A stretch of 45,083 nt of DNA, taken from positions 16,227 to 61,309 of the forward strand of contig JAHFQI010000003.1 in assembly GCA_023259355.1 (NCBI GenBank), in the 5' to 3' direction. This document shows, piece by piece, positions 1 to 9,516 of this stretch; positions within the stretch are counted from its first letter, which is position 1, and every line of letters starts with the position of its first letter. The notes under the pieces were generated by a model, which worked only from the letters and a program-made list of their open reading frames with translations, was not told the origin of the DNA and did no database searches. The position numbers and the translations under genes were made by a program. The DNA is from Comamonadaceae bacterium (GTDB lineage Bacteria > Pseudomonadota > Gammaproteobacteria > Burkholderiales > Burkholderiaceae_C).

Positions 1-8
1 CCGTAGTT

Positions 9-752
9 CTATTCTTGCCAGTGTTCGGCGACCCAGCGGGCGGGCTGGATGAACCTGAAACGGCGGTTGCGGCGTCCCGCCAGTGCATCGGGCGGGTTGC
101 ATTCGCCATGAAAGATCACGATGCGCGCGCCAGGTGGCACAAATGGCGGCTTCCAATAGTTGGTGGGCCAGGCCGGAATCCCGTGGTACTTGAAGCTCGG
201 GCACCATGCCGCAGGCCAGTACTTGAGTTTGCCCTGTCGGTGCAGAAAATCTGACAGGTAGGCCTGCTCGTTGCGAAACTTCGCGCGAACTTCCTCCACA
301 TGGGTACGGAAATACGCCAGCACATCCGGGTGTGCGCCGAGTTCGAAGCGATAGACGGACGAATTGCCGGTCACCCGCCAGGGGCGCTTGTAATCATGAA
401 TGATGAGGAACTCGCCAGGCTCCGTGAAAAATGCATCCAGCGAGCCGACGATCACGACGTCCACGTCCAGAAACAACGCCGTGCCCTTCAGGCCGTGCAG
501 GTCGGCTGCGAACGAAACCAGCTTGGTCCAGCCGCGCTCGGGAATGCCGGGCGGAAGGTCCAGTGGCGGAATCGGGAAACATTCGACCTCGGCGCGGATG
601 CCGCGGGCGTCATCTGTCAGGCAGACCATGCGGAAATCGCCGCTCAGGTGCCGGCGCACCATGGCATAAAGCCGGTTGACGTATTCGGGGCCGTACTTGG
701 TGCCCCATTTCATGCAAATGATGTTGCGCAGCGGCGCGTCAGTGACCCTCAT
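9..752 (-). CDS. Glycosyltransferase-like protein with DXD motif (hypothetical)
   Basis: Predicted protein of 247 residues from the ATG at 752. The stretch [15 protein letters not shown] (about residues 91-105) carries a DXD motif (D96, D98), typical of nucleotide-sugar-dependent GT-A glycosyltransferases that bind a metal ion. There is no signal peptide or membrane segment, so it is probably cytosolic. The donor and acceptor cannot be read from the sequence. It follows yhbY on the same strand. An in-frame TTG at 761 would overlap the yhbY stop as TTGA and add three residues, so translational coupling is possible; I prefer the ATG but neither has a strong ribosome binding site. The family is inferred from the DXD context and general fold pattern only. 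Confidence 0.6.
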   Translation of the reverse strand: MRVTDAPLRNIICMKWGTKYGPEYVNRLYAMVRRHLSGDFRMVCLTDDARGIRAEVECFPIPPLDLPPGIPERGWTKLVSFAADLHGLKGTALFLDVDVVIVGSLDAFFTEPGEFLIIHDYKRPWRVTGNSSVYRFELGAHPDVLAYFRTHVEEVRAKFRNEQAYLSDFLHRQGKLKYWPAAWCPSFKYHGIPAWPTNYWKPPFVPPGARIVIFHGECNPPDALAGRRNRRFRFIQPARWVAEHWQE

Positions 753-757
753 CGGCT

Positions 758-1231
758 TCAATCGTGGCGGCCCTTCTTGACCGACTTTTGTTTGGGCTTG
801 GCGCGCTTGATCTGTCCGCCGGACGTCAGGCGCTGATTGCCCAGCACGCGCAGTGTTTTGACCTCAGGCCGCTGGCCACCGCGCTTGCTGTATTTCAGGA
901 TCTTGAAATCGCGAGGGCCCGGCATGCGGTCTTCGTCGACCGCCTTTTCCTTTTCAGGCGTCGGGCGCCACAGCACCAGCAGCTTGCCGATGTGCTGGAT
1001 CGGCGCTGCGTTGAGTTCGTTGGCCAGCGTCTGGTACATCAGTTCTCGGGCGGCGCGGTCGTCGCCGAGCACGCGGATCTTGATGAGTCCGTGGGCGTTG
1101 AGCGCGGCGTCGGCTTCCTTGATGACGGCGGGCGTCAGGCCGTCACCGCCGATCATGACGACCGGGTCCAGATGGTGGGCTTCGGCACGGTGAACCTTGC
1201 GCTGGGCAGGGGTAAGTTGAATTTGAGGCAT
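758..1231 (-). CDS. yhbY: Ribosome assembly RNA-binding protein YhbY
   Basis: 157-residue protein with a CRS1/YhbY RNA-binding domain (KH-like fold) over about residues 1-95; the [12 protein letters not shown] stretch and the [11 protein letters not shown] strand are recognisable. YhbY proteins associate with pre-50S ribosomal particles. The ATG at 1231 places the conserved LTPAQRK helix at the very N-terminus; the open frame runs further upstream but would collide with divergent rlmE. Compared with the roughly 97-residue E. coli protein it has a C-terminal extension of about 60 residues, rich in Lys and Arg, likely a disordered RNA-binding tail. It sits head-to-head with rlmE, 21 bp apart, an arrangement common in proteobacteria. 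Confidence 0.93.
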   Translation of the reverse strand: MPQIQLTPAQRKVHRAEAHHLDPVVMIGGDGLTPAVIKEADAALNAHGLIKIRVLGDDRAARELMYQTLANELNAAPIQHIGKLLVLWRPTPEKEKAVDEDRMPGPRDFKILKYSKRGGQRPEVKTLRVLGNQRLTSGGQIKRAKPKQKSVKKGRHD

Positions 1232-1252
1232 GGCCGTATTATCAAGGCCAAG

Positions 1253-1936
1253 ATGAAAACTAAAACGAAAAGCAAAAAAGTCAACAAGGCTTGGCTGAAT
1301 GACCATGTCAATGACCCTTACGTGAAATTGGCCCAAAAGGAGGGCTACCGGGCGCGCGCAGCCTTCAAGCTCAAGGAGATCGACGAAACGTTGGGGTTGA
1401 TCAAGCCCGGCCAGTTGATTGTGGACCTAGGTTCGACGCCCGGCGCGTGGAGCCAGTATGTGAGGCGCAAGCTCTCACCCAAAACCGCCACGGGAGGCGG
1501 CGCAGCCGCCGGTGAACTCAACGGATGCATCATCGCGCTGGACATCCTGCCGATGGAGCCGGTTGAGGGCGTGACCTTCCTGCAGGGCGACTTTCGCGAG
1601 CCCGAGGTTCTGGCCCGGCTGGAAAGTGCCGTGGCGGGACGGCTCGCCGACGTTGTGGTGTCCGACATGGCGCCCAACCTATCTGGCATTGAATCAGCCG
1701 ACGCTGCGCGCATCGCGCATCTGGTGGAGTTGGCGGTCGAATTTGCCAAGGCGCACCTCAAGCCGGAGGGCTCGCTGGTGGTGAAGCTGTTTCACGGCAG
1801 CGGCTATGACGACCTGGTGCGGCTGTTCAGGTCCACGTTTCGCGTGGTCAAGCCGTTCAAACCCAAGGCCTCGCGCGACAAATCTTCCGAAACTTTTCTG
1901 GTGGGCATGGGCGTGAAACCGGGCCTGGAAAGTTAA
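1253..1936 (+). CDS. rlmE: 23S rRNA (uridine2552-2'-O)-methyltransferase RlmE (FtsJ)
   Basis: 227-residue SAM-dependent methyltransferase that 2'-O-methylates U2552 in the A-loop of 23S rRNA during late 50S assembly. The SAM-binding motif [13 protein letters not shown] lies at about 57-69. The catalytic K-D-K-E tetrad is present as K39, D138 (VVSDMAPN), K178 (VVKLFHGSG) and E213. The ATG at 1253 is chosen because the open frame upstream is antisense to yhbY and the protein then begins with the usual basic segment. Residues about 76-90 (Gly/Ala-rich) look like a loop insertion relative to the E. coli enzyme. It is the first gene of rlmE-ftsH-folP-glmM, the same order as in E. coli. Confidence 0.96.
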   Translation: MKTKTKSKKVNKAWLNDHVNDPYVKLAQKEGYRARAAFKLKEIDETLGLIKPGQLIVDLGSTPGAWSQYVRRKLSPKTATGGGAAAGELNGCIIALDILPMEPVEGVTFLQGDFREPEVLARLESAVAGRLADVVVSDMAPNLSGIESADAARIAHLVELAVEFAKAHLKPEGSLVVKLFHGSGYDDLVRLFRSTFRVVKPFKPKASRDKSSETFLVGMGVKPGLES

Positions 1937-2009
1937 CCCAGATCAAGAGTGGCCTGCCGTTGGGCCGCAAACCCTTGTTGCGTCTGTGGCCGCTATGGGC
2001 AAAAACCAG

Positions 2010-2036
2010 TTGGCGGGCGCTTGAAACGCCTAAAAT
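2010..2036 (+). promoter_or_regulatory. Possible sigma70 promoter for ftsH
   Basis: In the 149-bp gap between rlmE and ftsH a TTGGCG (2010-2015) lies 15 bp before TAAAAT (2031-2036). The -10 box is good but the spacer is short and the -35 is imperfect. Transcription would start about 40 bases before the ftsH TTG codon. Confidence 0.25.
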
Positions 2037-2085
2037 GGACCGCAGATACTGCAACTTGCTGAAGATATTGTGACTGGAGCCTCGC

Positions 2086-4002
2086 TTGAATAATCAGTGG
2101 TTCTCGAAAATTGCCATCTGGCTCGTGATCGCCATGGTGTTGTTTACTGTTTTCAAACAGTTTGACACCCGCGGTGCGACGGGGGCGGGCTACGTGGGGT
2201 ACTCGGACTTCCTGGAGGAAGTGCGCAGCAACCGCATCAAGACCGCAACCATCCAGGAAGGGCAGGGCACTACCGATATCGTCGCCACAACCACGGATGA
2301 TCGCAAGGTGCGTACCACGGCCACCTACCTAGATCGTGGGCTTGTTGGCGATTTGATCAATAACGGCGTGAAATTCGATGTCAAGGCACGCGAGGAAGGC
2401 TCGCTGCTCATGACCTTGCTGGTCAGTTGGGGGCCGATGCTGCTCCTGATTGGCGTATGGGTCTATTTCATGCGCCAGATGCAGGGTGGCGGCAAGGGCG
2501 GTGCTTTCAGCTTCGGCAAGAGCAAGGCGCGCATGTTGGACGAGAACAACAACCAGGTGACGTTTGCTGACGTGGCCGGTTGTGATGAGGCCAAGGAAGA
2601 AGTCAAGGAAGTGGTCGACTTCCTCAAAGACCCTCAGAAATTCCAGAAGCTTGGCGGTCGTATTCCTCGGGGTTTGCTGCTGGTTGGTCCACCCGGCACC
2701 GGTAAGACGCTGCTGGCCAAGGGCATCGCCGGCGAAGCCAAGGTGCCTTTTTTCAGTATTTCCGGCTCGGATTTTGTTGAAATGTTCGTCGGCGTTGGCG
2801 CGGCCCGCGTTCGGGACATGTTCGAGAATGCCAAGAAAAATGCCCCCTGCATCATCTTCATTGATGAAATTGATGCCGTGGGTCGGCAGCGCGGCGCCGG
2901 CCTGGGCGGCGGTAACGACGAGCGCGAGCAGACGCTCAACCAGATGCTGGTCGAGATGGATGGCTTCGAGACCAACCTGGGCGTGATCGTCGTCGCGGCC
3001 ACCAACCGGCCCGACATCCTCGATGCCGCGCTCTTGCGTCCTGGCCGTTTTGACCGTCAGGTTTATGTGACGCTGCCCGACATCCGGGGCCGTGAGCAGA
3101 TTCTCAACGTGCACATGCGCAAGGTGCCGATTGGGCAGGACGTGAACCCGGGGATCATCGCCCGGGGCACCCCCGGCATGAGCGGGGCTGACCTGGCGAA
3201 CCTGTGCAATGAGGCGGCCCTGATGGCTGCCCGCCGCAACGCCCGCGTGGTTGAAATGCAGGATTTCGAGAAGGCCAAGGACAAGATCCTCATGGGCCCC
3301 GAGCGCAAGAGCATGGTCATGCCCGAGGAGGAGCGCCGCAACACGGCATACCATGAATCAGGACACGCGCTGATCGGCAAGCTGCTGCCCAAGTGCGATC
3401 CGGTGCACAAGGTCACCATCATTCCCCGGGGCCGCGCGCTGGGCGTGACCATGAGCCTGCCGGCGCAGGACCGCTACAGCTACGACAAGGAGTTCATGCT
3501 GAACCAGATCAGCATGCTGTTCGGCGGTCGTATTGCGGAAGAGGTGTTCATGCACCAGATGACCACCGGCGCCAGCAACGACTTCGAGCGAGCCACCCAG
3601 ATCGCACGCGACATGGTCATGCGTTATGGCATGACGGACGCACTGGGGCCCATGGTCTATGCCGAGAATGAAGGCGAGGTGTTTCTGGGCCGTTCTGTCA
3701 CCAAGACCACCAACATGAGCGAGTCCACGATGCAGAAGGTGGACGCCGAGGTTCGCAGGATCATCGACGAACAGTACAGCCTGGCCCGCCGCTTGATCGA
3801 GGAGCACAGCGACAAGATGCACGCGATGGCCAAGGCGCTGCTGGAATGGGAAACCATCGACACCGAGCAGCTTGACGACATCATGGCGGGTCGTGAACCC
3901 CGTCCGCCGAAGGACTGGACGCCACGCACGCCGCCGGCAGGCGGCGGTGGAAGCGGCGGCACACCGGCGGTCAAGACCGATCCTGCGCCCACTGCGGCTT
4001 GA
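2086..4002 (+). CDS. ftsH: ATP-dependent zinc metalloprotease FtsH
   Basis: 638-residue inner-membrane AAA+ protease that degrades misfolded membrane proteins and short-lived regulators. Two transmembrane segments (about 7-24 and 109-128) flank a periplasmic domain. The AAA module has Walker A GPPGTGKT (201-208), Walker B IIFIDEID (256-263) and the arginine-finger region RPGRFDR. The zinc site is HESGH (423-427), with D499 in GASNDFERA as the likely third ligand. The start is TTG at 2086, preceded by GGAG at 2076-2079; no ATG gives the conserved NNQWFSK N-terminus. The C-terminal tail is rich in Pro and Gly. Its modulators HflK and HflC are encoded about 29 kb downstream. A strong terminator follows. 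Confidence 0.98.
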   Translation: MNNQWFSKIAIWLVIAMVLFTVFKQFDTRGATGAGYVGYSDFLEEVRSNRIKTATIQEGQGTTDIVATTTDDRKVRTTATYLDRGLVGDLINNGVKFDVKAREEGSLLMTLLVSWGPMLLLIGVWVYFMRQMQGGGKGGAFSFGKSKARMLDENNNQVTFADVAGCDEAKEEVKEVVDFLKDPQKFQKLGGRIPRGLLLVGPPGTGKTLLAKGIAGEAKVPFFSISGSDFVEMFVGVGAARVRDMFENAKKNAPCIIFIDEIDAVGRQRGAGLGGGNDEREQTLNQMLVEMDGFETNLGVIVVAATNRPDILDAALLRPGRFDRQVYVTLPDIRGREQILNVHMRKVPIGQDVNPGIIARGTPGMSGADLANLCNEAALMAARRNARVVEMQDFEKAKDKILMGPERKSMVMPEEERRNTAYHESGHALIGKLLPKCDPVHKVTIIPRGRALGVTMSLPAQDRYSYDKEFMLNQISMLFGGRIAEEVFMHQMTTGASNDFERATQIARDMVMRYGMTDALGPMVYAENEGEVFLGRSVTKTTNMSESTMQKVDAEVRRIIDEQYSLARRLIEEHSDKMHAMAKALLEWETIDTEQLDDIMAGREPRPPKDWTPRTPPAGGGGSGGTPAVKTDPAPTAA

Positions 4003-4061
4003 TCCGGTATTTCATCCGGCGCTACCGGACCATTCAACCTGGCATTTAACCGGGCAAAATC

Positions 4062-4086
4062 ACGGGGCTTCGAGCCCCGTTTTTTT
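4062..4086 (+). terminator. Rho-independent terminator after ftsH
   Basis: Perfect 8-bp stem ACGGGGCT / AGCCCCGT (4062-4069 with 4073-4080) with a TCG loop, followed directly by six T residues (4081-4086). It lies 60 bp after the ftsH stop and only 9 bp before the folP start, so folP must be reached by read-through or by a promoter inside this short gap. Confidence 0.9.
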
Positions 4087-4094
4087 GTGTTCAC

Positions 4095-4961
4095 ATGTTC
4101 TGGCAAACCACCCGCTTTCGAATCGATCTGACCCAGCCGCAGGTGATGGGCATCGTCAATGTCACGCCCGACTCGTTCTCGGATGGTGGCCGGCATGCAA
4201 CGCTGGCCAGCGCGCTACGTCACTGCGAGAAACTGCTGAAAGAAGGGGCTCGCATTCTGGACATCGGAGGCGAATCCACGCGTCCCGGCTCCCTCGCTGT
4301 GCCGCTGGACATGGAACTTGACCGTGTCGTGCCGCTGGTGCGTGAGGCGGTGAAACTGAACGTCCCCGTTTCCGTGGACACCTACAAGCCCGAAGTCATG
4401 CGGGCCGTGCTGGATCTTGGCGCCGACATCGTCAATGACATCTGGGCCTTGCGTCAGGGGGATGCCGCAGCGGTCGTGGCACGGCATCCATCCTGCGGCG
4501 TTTGCCTGATGCACATGCATCGCGATCCGCAAACCATGCAGACCGCCCCCATGGATGGCGACGTGGTTCTGCAGGTGCGGACCTTCCTGTCTGAAGCGGC
4601 AGCGCAGTTGCAAGCCAGGGGGGTGGCGCGCGAGCGGATCGTGGTGGACCCCGGCATCGGTTTCGGCAAGACCGTGGCGCAGAACTTCGGTCTGCTCGCG
4701 CGACAGGCCGAGTTGCTGACCGACGGTTTTCCGCTGCTGGCCGGCTGGTCGCGCAAATCTTCATTGGGGGCCGTTACGGCCGTCGATGGCATGCCGCCCG
4801 AGCCTGCGGCGCGCGTCGCCGCCAGCGTGGCTGCCGCCGTGCTGGCTGTGGAGCGGGGTGCCGCCATCGTGCGCGTCCATGACGTGGCCGAAACCGTGCA
4901 GGCGCTGCAGGTATGGCGGGCTATGGTCGCCGCCACGCCCCATTCATCGATCTGCAAATAA
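4095..4961 (+). CDS. folP: Dihydropteroate synthase
   Basis: 288-residue TIM-barrel enzyme that condenses dihydropterin pyrophosphate with p-aminobenzoate to give dihydropteroate in folate synthesis; it is the sulfonamide target. Signature motifs are all present: [11 protein letters not shown] (22-32), [10 protein letters not shown] (56-65), the DPGIGFGKT loop and the GWSRKS substrate loop. The ATG at 4095 gives a normal family N-terminus. It starts just after the ftsH terminator and ends 17 bp before glmM, so folP and glmM are probably co-transcribed. Confidence 0.97.
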   Translation: MFWQTTRFRIDLTQPQVMGIVNVTPDSFSDGGRHATLASALRHCEKLLKEGARILDIGGESTRPGSLAVPLDMELDRVVPLVREAVKLNVPVSVDTYKPEVMRAVLDLGADIVNDIWALRQGDAAAVVARHPSCGVCLMHMHRDPQTMQTAPMDGDVVLQVRTFLSEAAAQLQARGVARERIVVDPGIGFGKTVAQNFGLLARQAELLTDGFPLLAGWSRKSSLGAVTAVDGMPPEPAARVAASVAAAVLAVERGAAIVRVHDVAETVQALQVWRAMVAATPHSSICK

Positions 4962-4978
4962 CAACAGGGAATTCTGGA

Positions 4979-6313
4979 ATGACCCGCAACTACTTTGGAA
5001 CAGACGGCATCAGAGGCACGGTCGGGCAGGCGCCGATCACGCCGGACTTCGTGCTTCGCCTGGCGCACGCGGTGGGCCGGGTCCTCAAGCGAAGCGAGGC
5101 GCACCCCACGGTGCTGATCGGCAAAGACACACGCATATCTGGCTACATGCTGGAAAGCGCACTCGAATCGGGCTTCAACTCGGCCGGAGTGGATGTGGTG
5201 CTGCTGGGCCCCGTGCCCACGCCCGCCGTGGCGTACCTCACGCGCGCACTGCGCGCCAGCATGGGCGTGGTCATCAGCGCCAGCCACAACGCATTTCAGG
5301 ACAACGGCATCAAATTTTTCAGCGCCCAGGGCACCAAACTGCCCGATGACTGGGAACAAGCCGTGGAGGCCGCGCTGGAAGAGCCCCCAGTTTGGGCCGA
5401 CTCGGCCAACCTGGGCAAGACACGCCGCCTGGACGATGCCGCAGGCCGGTACATTGAATTCTGCAAAAGCACCTTCGCCAACGACCTCACGCTGCGCGGC
5501 CTGAAAATCGTCGTGGACGCCGCCCACGGCGCGGCCTACCACATCGCACCCAAAGTGTTCCACGAACTGGGGGCCGAAGTAATCGCCATCGGCTGCGCAC
5601 CCGACGGCCTGAACATCAACCGTGAAGTCGGCGCCACTCACCCGCAGGCGCTGGTGGACGCAGTCAAGGCGCACCAGGCCGACTACGGCATTGCCCTCGA
5701 TGGCGACGCGGACCGATTGCAACTGGTGGACGCGGGCGGTCGCCTGTACAACGGCGACGAACTGCTTTATCTCATGGTGGCCGACCGCATCGCCCGCGAC
5801 GAAGACGTTCCCGGCTGCGTGGGCACCCTCATGACCAACATGGCCGTCGAAGTGGCCCTCAAGGCCCGGGGCGTTGGCTTCGTGCGCGCCAGGGTCGGAG
5901 ACCGCTACGTGCTGGAGGAGCTGCATCGACGCCACTGGATACTGGGAGGGGAGGGTTCGGGCCACCTACTGGTGCTGGACAAACACACCACCGGAGACGG
6001 GCTGGTCAGCGCCCTGCAAGTGCTGCAGGCCTGCGTGGGCAGCGGCCAGACGATGGCCGAACTGCTGGCCGGCGTCACGCTCTATCCGCAGACACTGATC
6101 AACGTGAGGCTGGCGCCCGGCCAGGACTGGCGAGCCAGCACCCGCCTGCCTGAGGAGACGAAGGCGGTCGAAGCCGAGCTGGCCAGCAGCGGCCGGGTGC
6201 TGATCCGTGCCAGCGGTACCGAACCCTTGCTGCGGGTAATGGTTGAGGCCAGGGATGCCCAGCAGGCCAGGGCTTGCGCCGAGCGGCTGGTCAATGCTGT
6301 GCGGGCCGGGTAG
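4979..6313 (+). CDS. glmM: Phosphoglucosamine mutase
   Basis: 444-residue alpha-D-phosphohexomutase converting glucosamine-6-phosphate to glucosamine-1-phosphate for UDP-GlcNAc, the precursor of peptidoglycan and LPS. The phosphoserine loop is SASHN with S102 as the catalytic residue. The Mg-binding loop is DGDADR with D241, D243 and D245, identical in number to E. coli. The phosphate-binding loop [10 protein letters not shown] is at 410-419. The ATG at 4979 is preceded by AGGGAA and gives the canonical N-terminus [11 protein letters not shown]. In E. coli secG follows glmM; here the next gene is sucA after a 287-bp gap. Confidence 0.97.
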   Translation: MTRNYFGTDGIRGTVGQAPITPDFVLRLAHAVGRVLKRSEAHPTVLIGKDTRISGYMLESALESGFNSAGVDVVLLGPVPTPAVAYLTRALRASMGVVISASHNAFQDNGIKFFSAQGTKLPDDWEQAVEAALEEPPVWADSANLGKTRRLDDAAGRYIEFCKSTFANDLTLRGLKIVVDAAHGAAYHIAPKVFHELGAEVIAIGCAPDGLNINREVGATHPQALVDAVKAHQADYGIALDGDADRLQLVDAGGRLYNGDELLYLMVADRIARDEDVPGCVGTLMTNMAVEVALKARGVGFVRARVGDRYVLEELHRRHWILGGEGSGHLLVLDKHTTGDGLVSALQVLQACVGSGQTMAELLAGVTLYPQTLINVRLAPGQDWRASTRLPEETKAVEAELASSGRVLIRASGTEPLLRVMVEARDAQQARACAERLVNAVRAG

Positions 6314-6600
6314 TCTGACTCGGGGATTGCGCCCCCGCAGCTGAATGCGCGCCGGCGGTTGTCCGTAGATATGAGAAGGCTGTATCTGTGATCGAGGCGC
6401 GACAATTTCCTGAGAGAGGCATGAAAAAGAGGGCGTTCCTACAAAAATCAAGCTCTCCTTGCCAGCTTCGATGGCACAATTGAAAAGTTTACCAAGGCCC
6501 TTCCTAAGCCACAGTCGCATCCGCCAATCGGTTCAGCCGTGTCGCGGGAGGTATTTCAACCAGCTAATGTTCCCTGAAGGGGAACTGAGGTCAGCGAAAC
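6314..6600 (+). promoter_or_regulatory. Leader region upstream of sucA
   Basis: The longest intergenic stretch in the window (287 bp) and presumably the promoter region of the 2-oxoglutarate dehydrogenase operon. I cannot fix a promoter with confidence. Visible elements: an inverted repeat TGCCA-N7-TGGCA (6460-6476), a hairpin GTTCCC-TGAAG-GGGAAC (6569-6585) that ends 15 bases before the sucA ATG, and a 20-codon ATG frame (6421-6483) ending 117 bases before sucA. GAGG at 6587-6590 is the likely sucA ribosome binding site, directly after the hairpin. No clear terminator for glmM is visible. Confidence 0.4.
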
Positions 6601-9468
6601 ATGAGTGAGACCAAGTCTGTCTACGCCGCTTACAGCGGCAATACGTATCTCTTCGGAGGCAATGCGCCTTACGTCGAAGAGATGTACGAGAACTACCTTT
6701 CCAATCCCGGTAGCGTGCCTGACAACTGGCGCGACTATTTCGACGCGCTGCAAAACGTCCCCGCTGTCGACGGCAGCAATGCCAAGGATGTTCCGCACCT
6801 GCCGGTCATCAATGCCTTCGCCGAGCGCGCCAAACAGGGTGGCACCAAGGTCGTTTTGGCCAGTGCCGACGCGGAAATGGGCCGCAAGCGCACCGCCGTG
6901 CAGCAGCTCATCGCTGCGTACCGCAACGTGGGCCAGCGCTGGGCCGATCTGGACCCGCTCAAGCGCACCGAGCGCCCCGTCATTCCTGAGTTGGAGCCCT
7001 CGTTCTACGGTTTCAGCGATGCCGATCAGGAAACCGTGTTCAACACCAGCAACACGTTCTTCGGCAAAGAGAGCATGTCGTTGCGCGAGTTGATGAATGC
7101 CCTGCGTGAGACTTACTGCGGCACCATTGGCGCCGAGTACATGTACACCTCGGATCAGAATCAGAAGCGCTGGTGGCAGCAAAAGCTTGAAAGCATTCGC
7201 AGCAAGCCCAGTTTCAACAGCGACAAGAAAAAGCATATTCTCGATCGACTGACGGCCGCTGAAGGCCTCGAACGTTTCCTTCACACCCGGTATGTGGGTC
7301 AAAAGCGCTTCTCGCTCGAAGGTGGCGAAAGCTTCATTGCGGCGATGGATGAGCTGATCCAGTCTGCCGGCGCGAAAGGTGTGCAGGAAATCGTGATCGG
7401 CATGGCCCACCGTGGTCGCCTGAACGTGCTGGTGAACTCGTTGGGCAAGATGCCTGGCGATCTGTTCGCCGAATTCGATCACACGGCCCCTGAAGAGCTT
7501 CCGGCGGGCGACGTGAAGTACCACCAGGGCTTCAGCTCGGATGTGACTACCGCAGGCGGCCCGGTTCACTTGTCCCTGGCTTTCAATCCCTCTCACCTGG
7601 AAATCGTCAACCCTGTGGTTGAAGGTTCGGTGCGCGCCCGCATGGACCGCCGCGGCGACCCCCGGGGCAACCAGGTGCTGCCGGTGCTGGTGCACGGCGA
7701 CTCCGCGTTTGGCGGTCAAGGTGTCAACCAGGAAACACTGGCCCTGGCCCAGACGCGCGGCTACACCACGGGCGGCACGGTTCACATCATCATCAACAAC
7801 CAGATCGGCTTCACCACTTCCGATCCGCGCGACATGCGCTCCACCGTGTATTGCACCGACATCGTCAAGATGGTCGAAGCGCCGGTGTTGCATGTCAACG
7901 GTGACGATCCTGAAGCGGTGGTGCTTGCCACGCAATTGGCGCTCGAATTCCGCATGGAGTTCCGCCAGGACGTGGTGCTGGACATCACCTGCTTCCGCAA
8001 GCTGGGCCACAACGAACAGGACACGCCGGCACTGACCCAGCCGCTGATGTACAAGAAAATTGGTGCCCACCCCGGTACCCGCAGGCTGTACGCCGACAAA
8101 TTGGCCACGCAAGGCCTGGGGGAGACTTTGGGCGACGACATGGTCAAGGCCTACCGCGCCGCCATGGACTCGGGCAAGCACACGGTCGATCCGGTGCTGA
8201 CCAACTTCAAGAGCAAATACGCCGTCGATTGGTCGCCTTTCCTGGGCAAGAAGTGGACGGATGCGGGCGATACCGCCATTCCCATGGCCGAGTGGAAGCG
8301 CCTGGCAGAGAAGATCACCACGATTCCCGAGAGCGTGACGCCGCACCAGCTGGTTCGCAAGGTGTACGACGATCGCGCCGCCATGGGCCGCGGCGACATT
8401 CCCGTGGACTGGGGCATGGGCGAGCACATGGCCTTTGCCTCGCTGGTGGCCAGCGGTTATCCGGTGCGTTTGTCGGGTGAAGACTGCGGTCGCGGCACCT
8501 TCACGCACCGCCATGCCGTGATTCACGACCAGAAGCGTGAAAAGTGGGATGTGGGCACCTATGTGCCGCTGGAAAACGTGGCTGAAAACCAGGCCCCATT
8601 CGTGGTGATCGACTCCATCCTGTCCGAAGAAGCCGTCCTGGGCTTTGAGTACGGTTACGCCTCCAACGACCCGAACACCTTGGTGATCTGGGAAGCCCAG
8701 TTTGGCGATTTCGCCAACGGCGCCCAGGTGGTGATCGACCAGTTCATCGCCTCCGGCGAGGTCAAGTGGGGCCGTGTCAACGGCCTGACCCTGATGCTGC
8801 CGCACGGTTACGAAGGCCAGGGCCCGGAACACAGTTCAGCGCGTCTGGAGCGCTTCATGCAGTTGTCGGCGGACACCAACATGCAGGTCGTGCAACCGAC
8901 CACGGCCAGCCAGATCTTCCACATCCTGCGTCGCCAGATGGTGCGCAACCTGCGCAAGCCGTTGATCATCATGACCCCCAAGTCCCTGTTGCGGGCCAAG
9001 GATGCGGCGTCGCCCTTGTCTGAGTTCACCAAGGGGGGCTTCCAGACGGTGATCGCCGAGAGCAAGGTGCTCAAGGCAGAGAAGGTCAAGCGCGTGGTGG
9101 CGTGTTCTGGCAAGGTCTACTACGACTTGGTGAAGAAGCGCGAGGAAAAGGGCGCCGACGATGTGGCCATCCTGCGTGTGGAACAGCTCTATCCGTTCCC
9201 GCACAAGGCGTTTGCCGCCGAGCTGAAGAAGTACCCCAATGTCACCGAAATCGTCTGGTGCCAGGACGAACCGCAGAACCAGGGCGCCTGGTTCTTTGTG
9301 CAGCACTACATCCATGAAAACATGGTTGAAGGCCAGAAGCTGGGCTACTCCGGACGCGCGGCTTCCGCATCGCCCGCCGTGGGCTACTCGCACCTGCACC
9401 AAGAGCAGCAGAAGGCGCTGGTGGATGGTGCGTTCGGAAAGCTCAAGGGTTTTGTCCTCACCAAGTAA
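6601..9468 (+). CDS. sucA: 2-oxoglutarate dehydrogenase E1 component
   Basis: 955-residue thiamine-diphosphate-dependent E1 subunit that decarboxylates 2-oxoglutarate and passes the succinyl group to the lipoyl arm of E2 in the TCA cycle. Landmarks: IGMAHRGRLNVL (266-277), HGDSAFGGQG (from H365), the NNQIGFTTSDP segment and the C-terminal QNQGAWFF. The length is normal for proteobacterial OdhA, and the N-terminus lacks the extra acyltransferase domain of actinobacterial homologues. The N-terminal helix that docks on E2 is present. It is followed 48 bp later by sucB and then lpdA, the complete E1-E2-E3 set in one operon. The long antisense frame over this gene is a GC-codon shadow. Confidence 0.98.
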   Translation: MSETKSVYAAYSGNTYLFGGNAPYVEEMYENYLSNPGSVPDNWRDYFDALQNVPAVDGSNAKDVPHLPVINAFAERAKQGGTKVVLASADAEMGRKRTAVQQLIAAYRNVGQRWADLDPLKRTERPVIPELEPSFYGFSDADQETVFNTSNTFFGKESMSLRELMNALRETYCGTIGAEYMYTSDQNQKRWWQQKLESIRSKPSFNSDKKKHILDRLTAAEGLERFLHTRYVGQKRFSLEGGESFIAAMDELIQSAGAKGVQEIVIGMAHRGRLNVLVNSLGKMPGDLFAEFDHTAPEELPAGDVKYHQGFSSDVTTAGGPVHLSLAFNPSHLEIVNPVVEGSVRARMDRRGDPRGNQVLPVLVHGDSAFGGQGVNQETLALAQTRGYTTGGTVHIIINNQIGFTTSDPRDMRSTVYCTDIVKMVEAPVLHVNGDDPEAVVLATQLALEFRMEFRQDVVLDITCFRKLGHNEQDTPALTQPLMYKKIGAHPGTRRLYADKLATQGLGETLGDDMVKAYRAAMDSGKHTVDPVLTNFKSKYAVDWSPFLGKKWTDAGDTAIPMAEWKRLAEKITTIPESVTPHQLVRKVYDDRAAMGRGDIPVDWGMGEHMAFASLVASGYPVRLSGEDCGRGTFTHRHAVIHDQKREKWDVGTYVPLENVAENQAPFVVIDSILSEEAVLGFEYGYASNDPNTLVIWEAQFGDFANGAQVVIDQFIASGEVKWGRVNGLTLMLPHGYEGQGPEHSSARLERFMQLSADTNMQVVQPTTASQIFHILRRQMVRNLRKPLIIMTPKSLLRAKDAASPLSEFTKGGFQTVIAESKVLKAEKVKRVVACSGKVYYDLVKKREEKGADDVAILRVEQLYPFPHKAFAAELKKYPNVTEIVWCQDEPQNQGAWFFVQHYIHENMVEGQKLGYSGRAASASPAVGYSHLHQEQQKALVDGAFGKLKGFVLTK

Positions 9469-9516
9469 GTCGGCTGAGACGCAGCGCGCAAAGAATCAAA
9501 TATTGAAAGAATTGAA

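Noticed and set aside
764-1252. Upstream extension of the rlmE frame (163 codons)
   Set aside because: It is antisense to yhbY; RlmE homologues start at the basic segment beginning at 1253.
4454-5965. 503-codon open frame antisense to folP-glmM
   Set aside because: Spans two well-supported genes on the other strand with no protein-like features.
6556-8832. 758-codon open frame antisense to sucA
   Set aside because: It mirrors codon positions of a GC-rich coding gene, has low-complexity His/Gly/Val-rich sequence, no family motif and lies fully opposite a clear OdhA.
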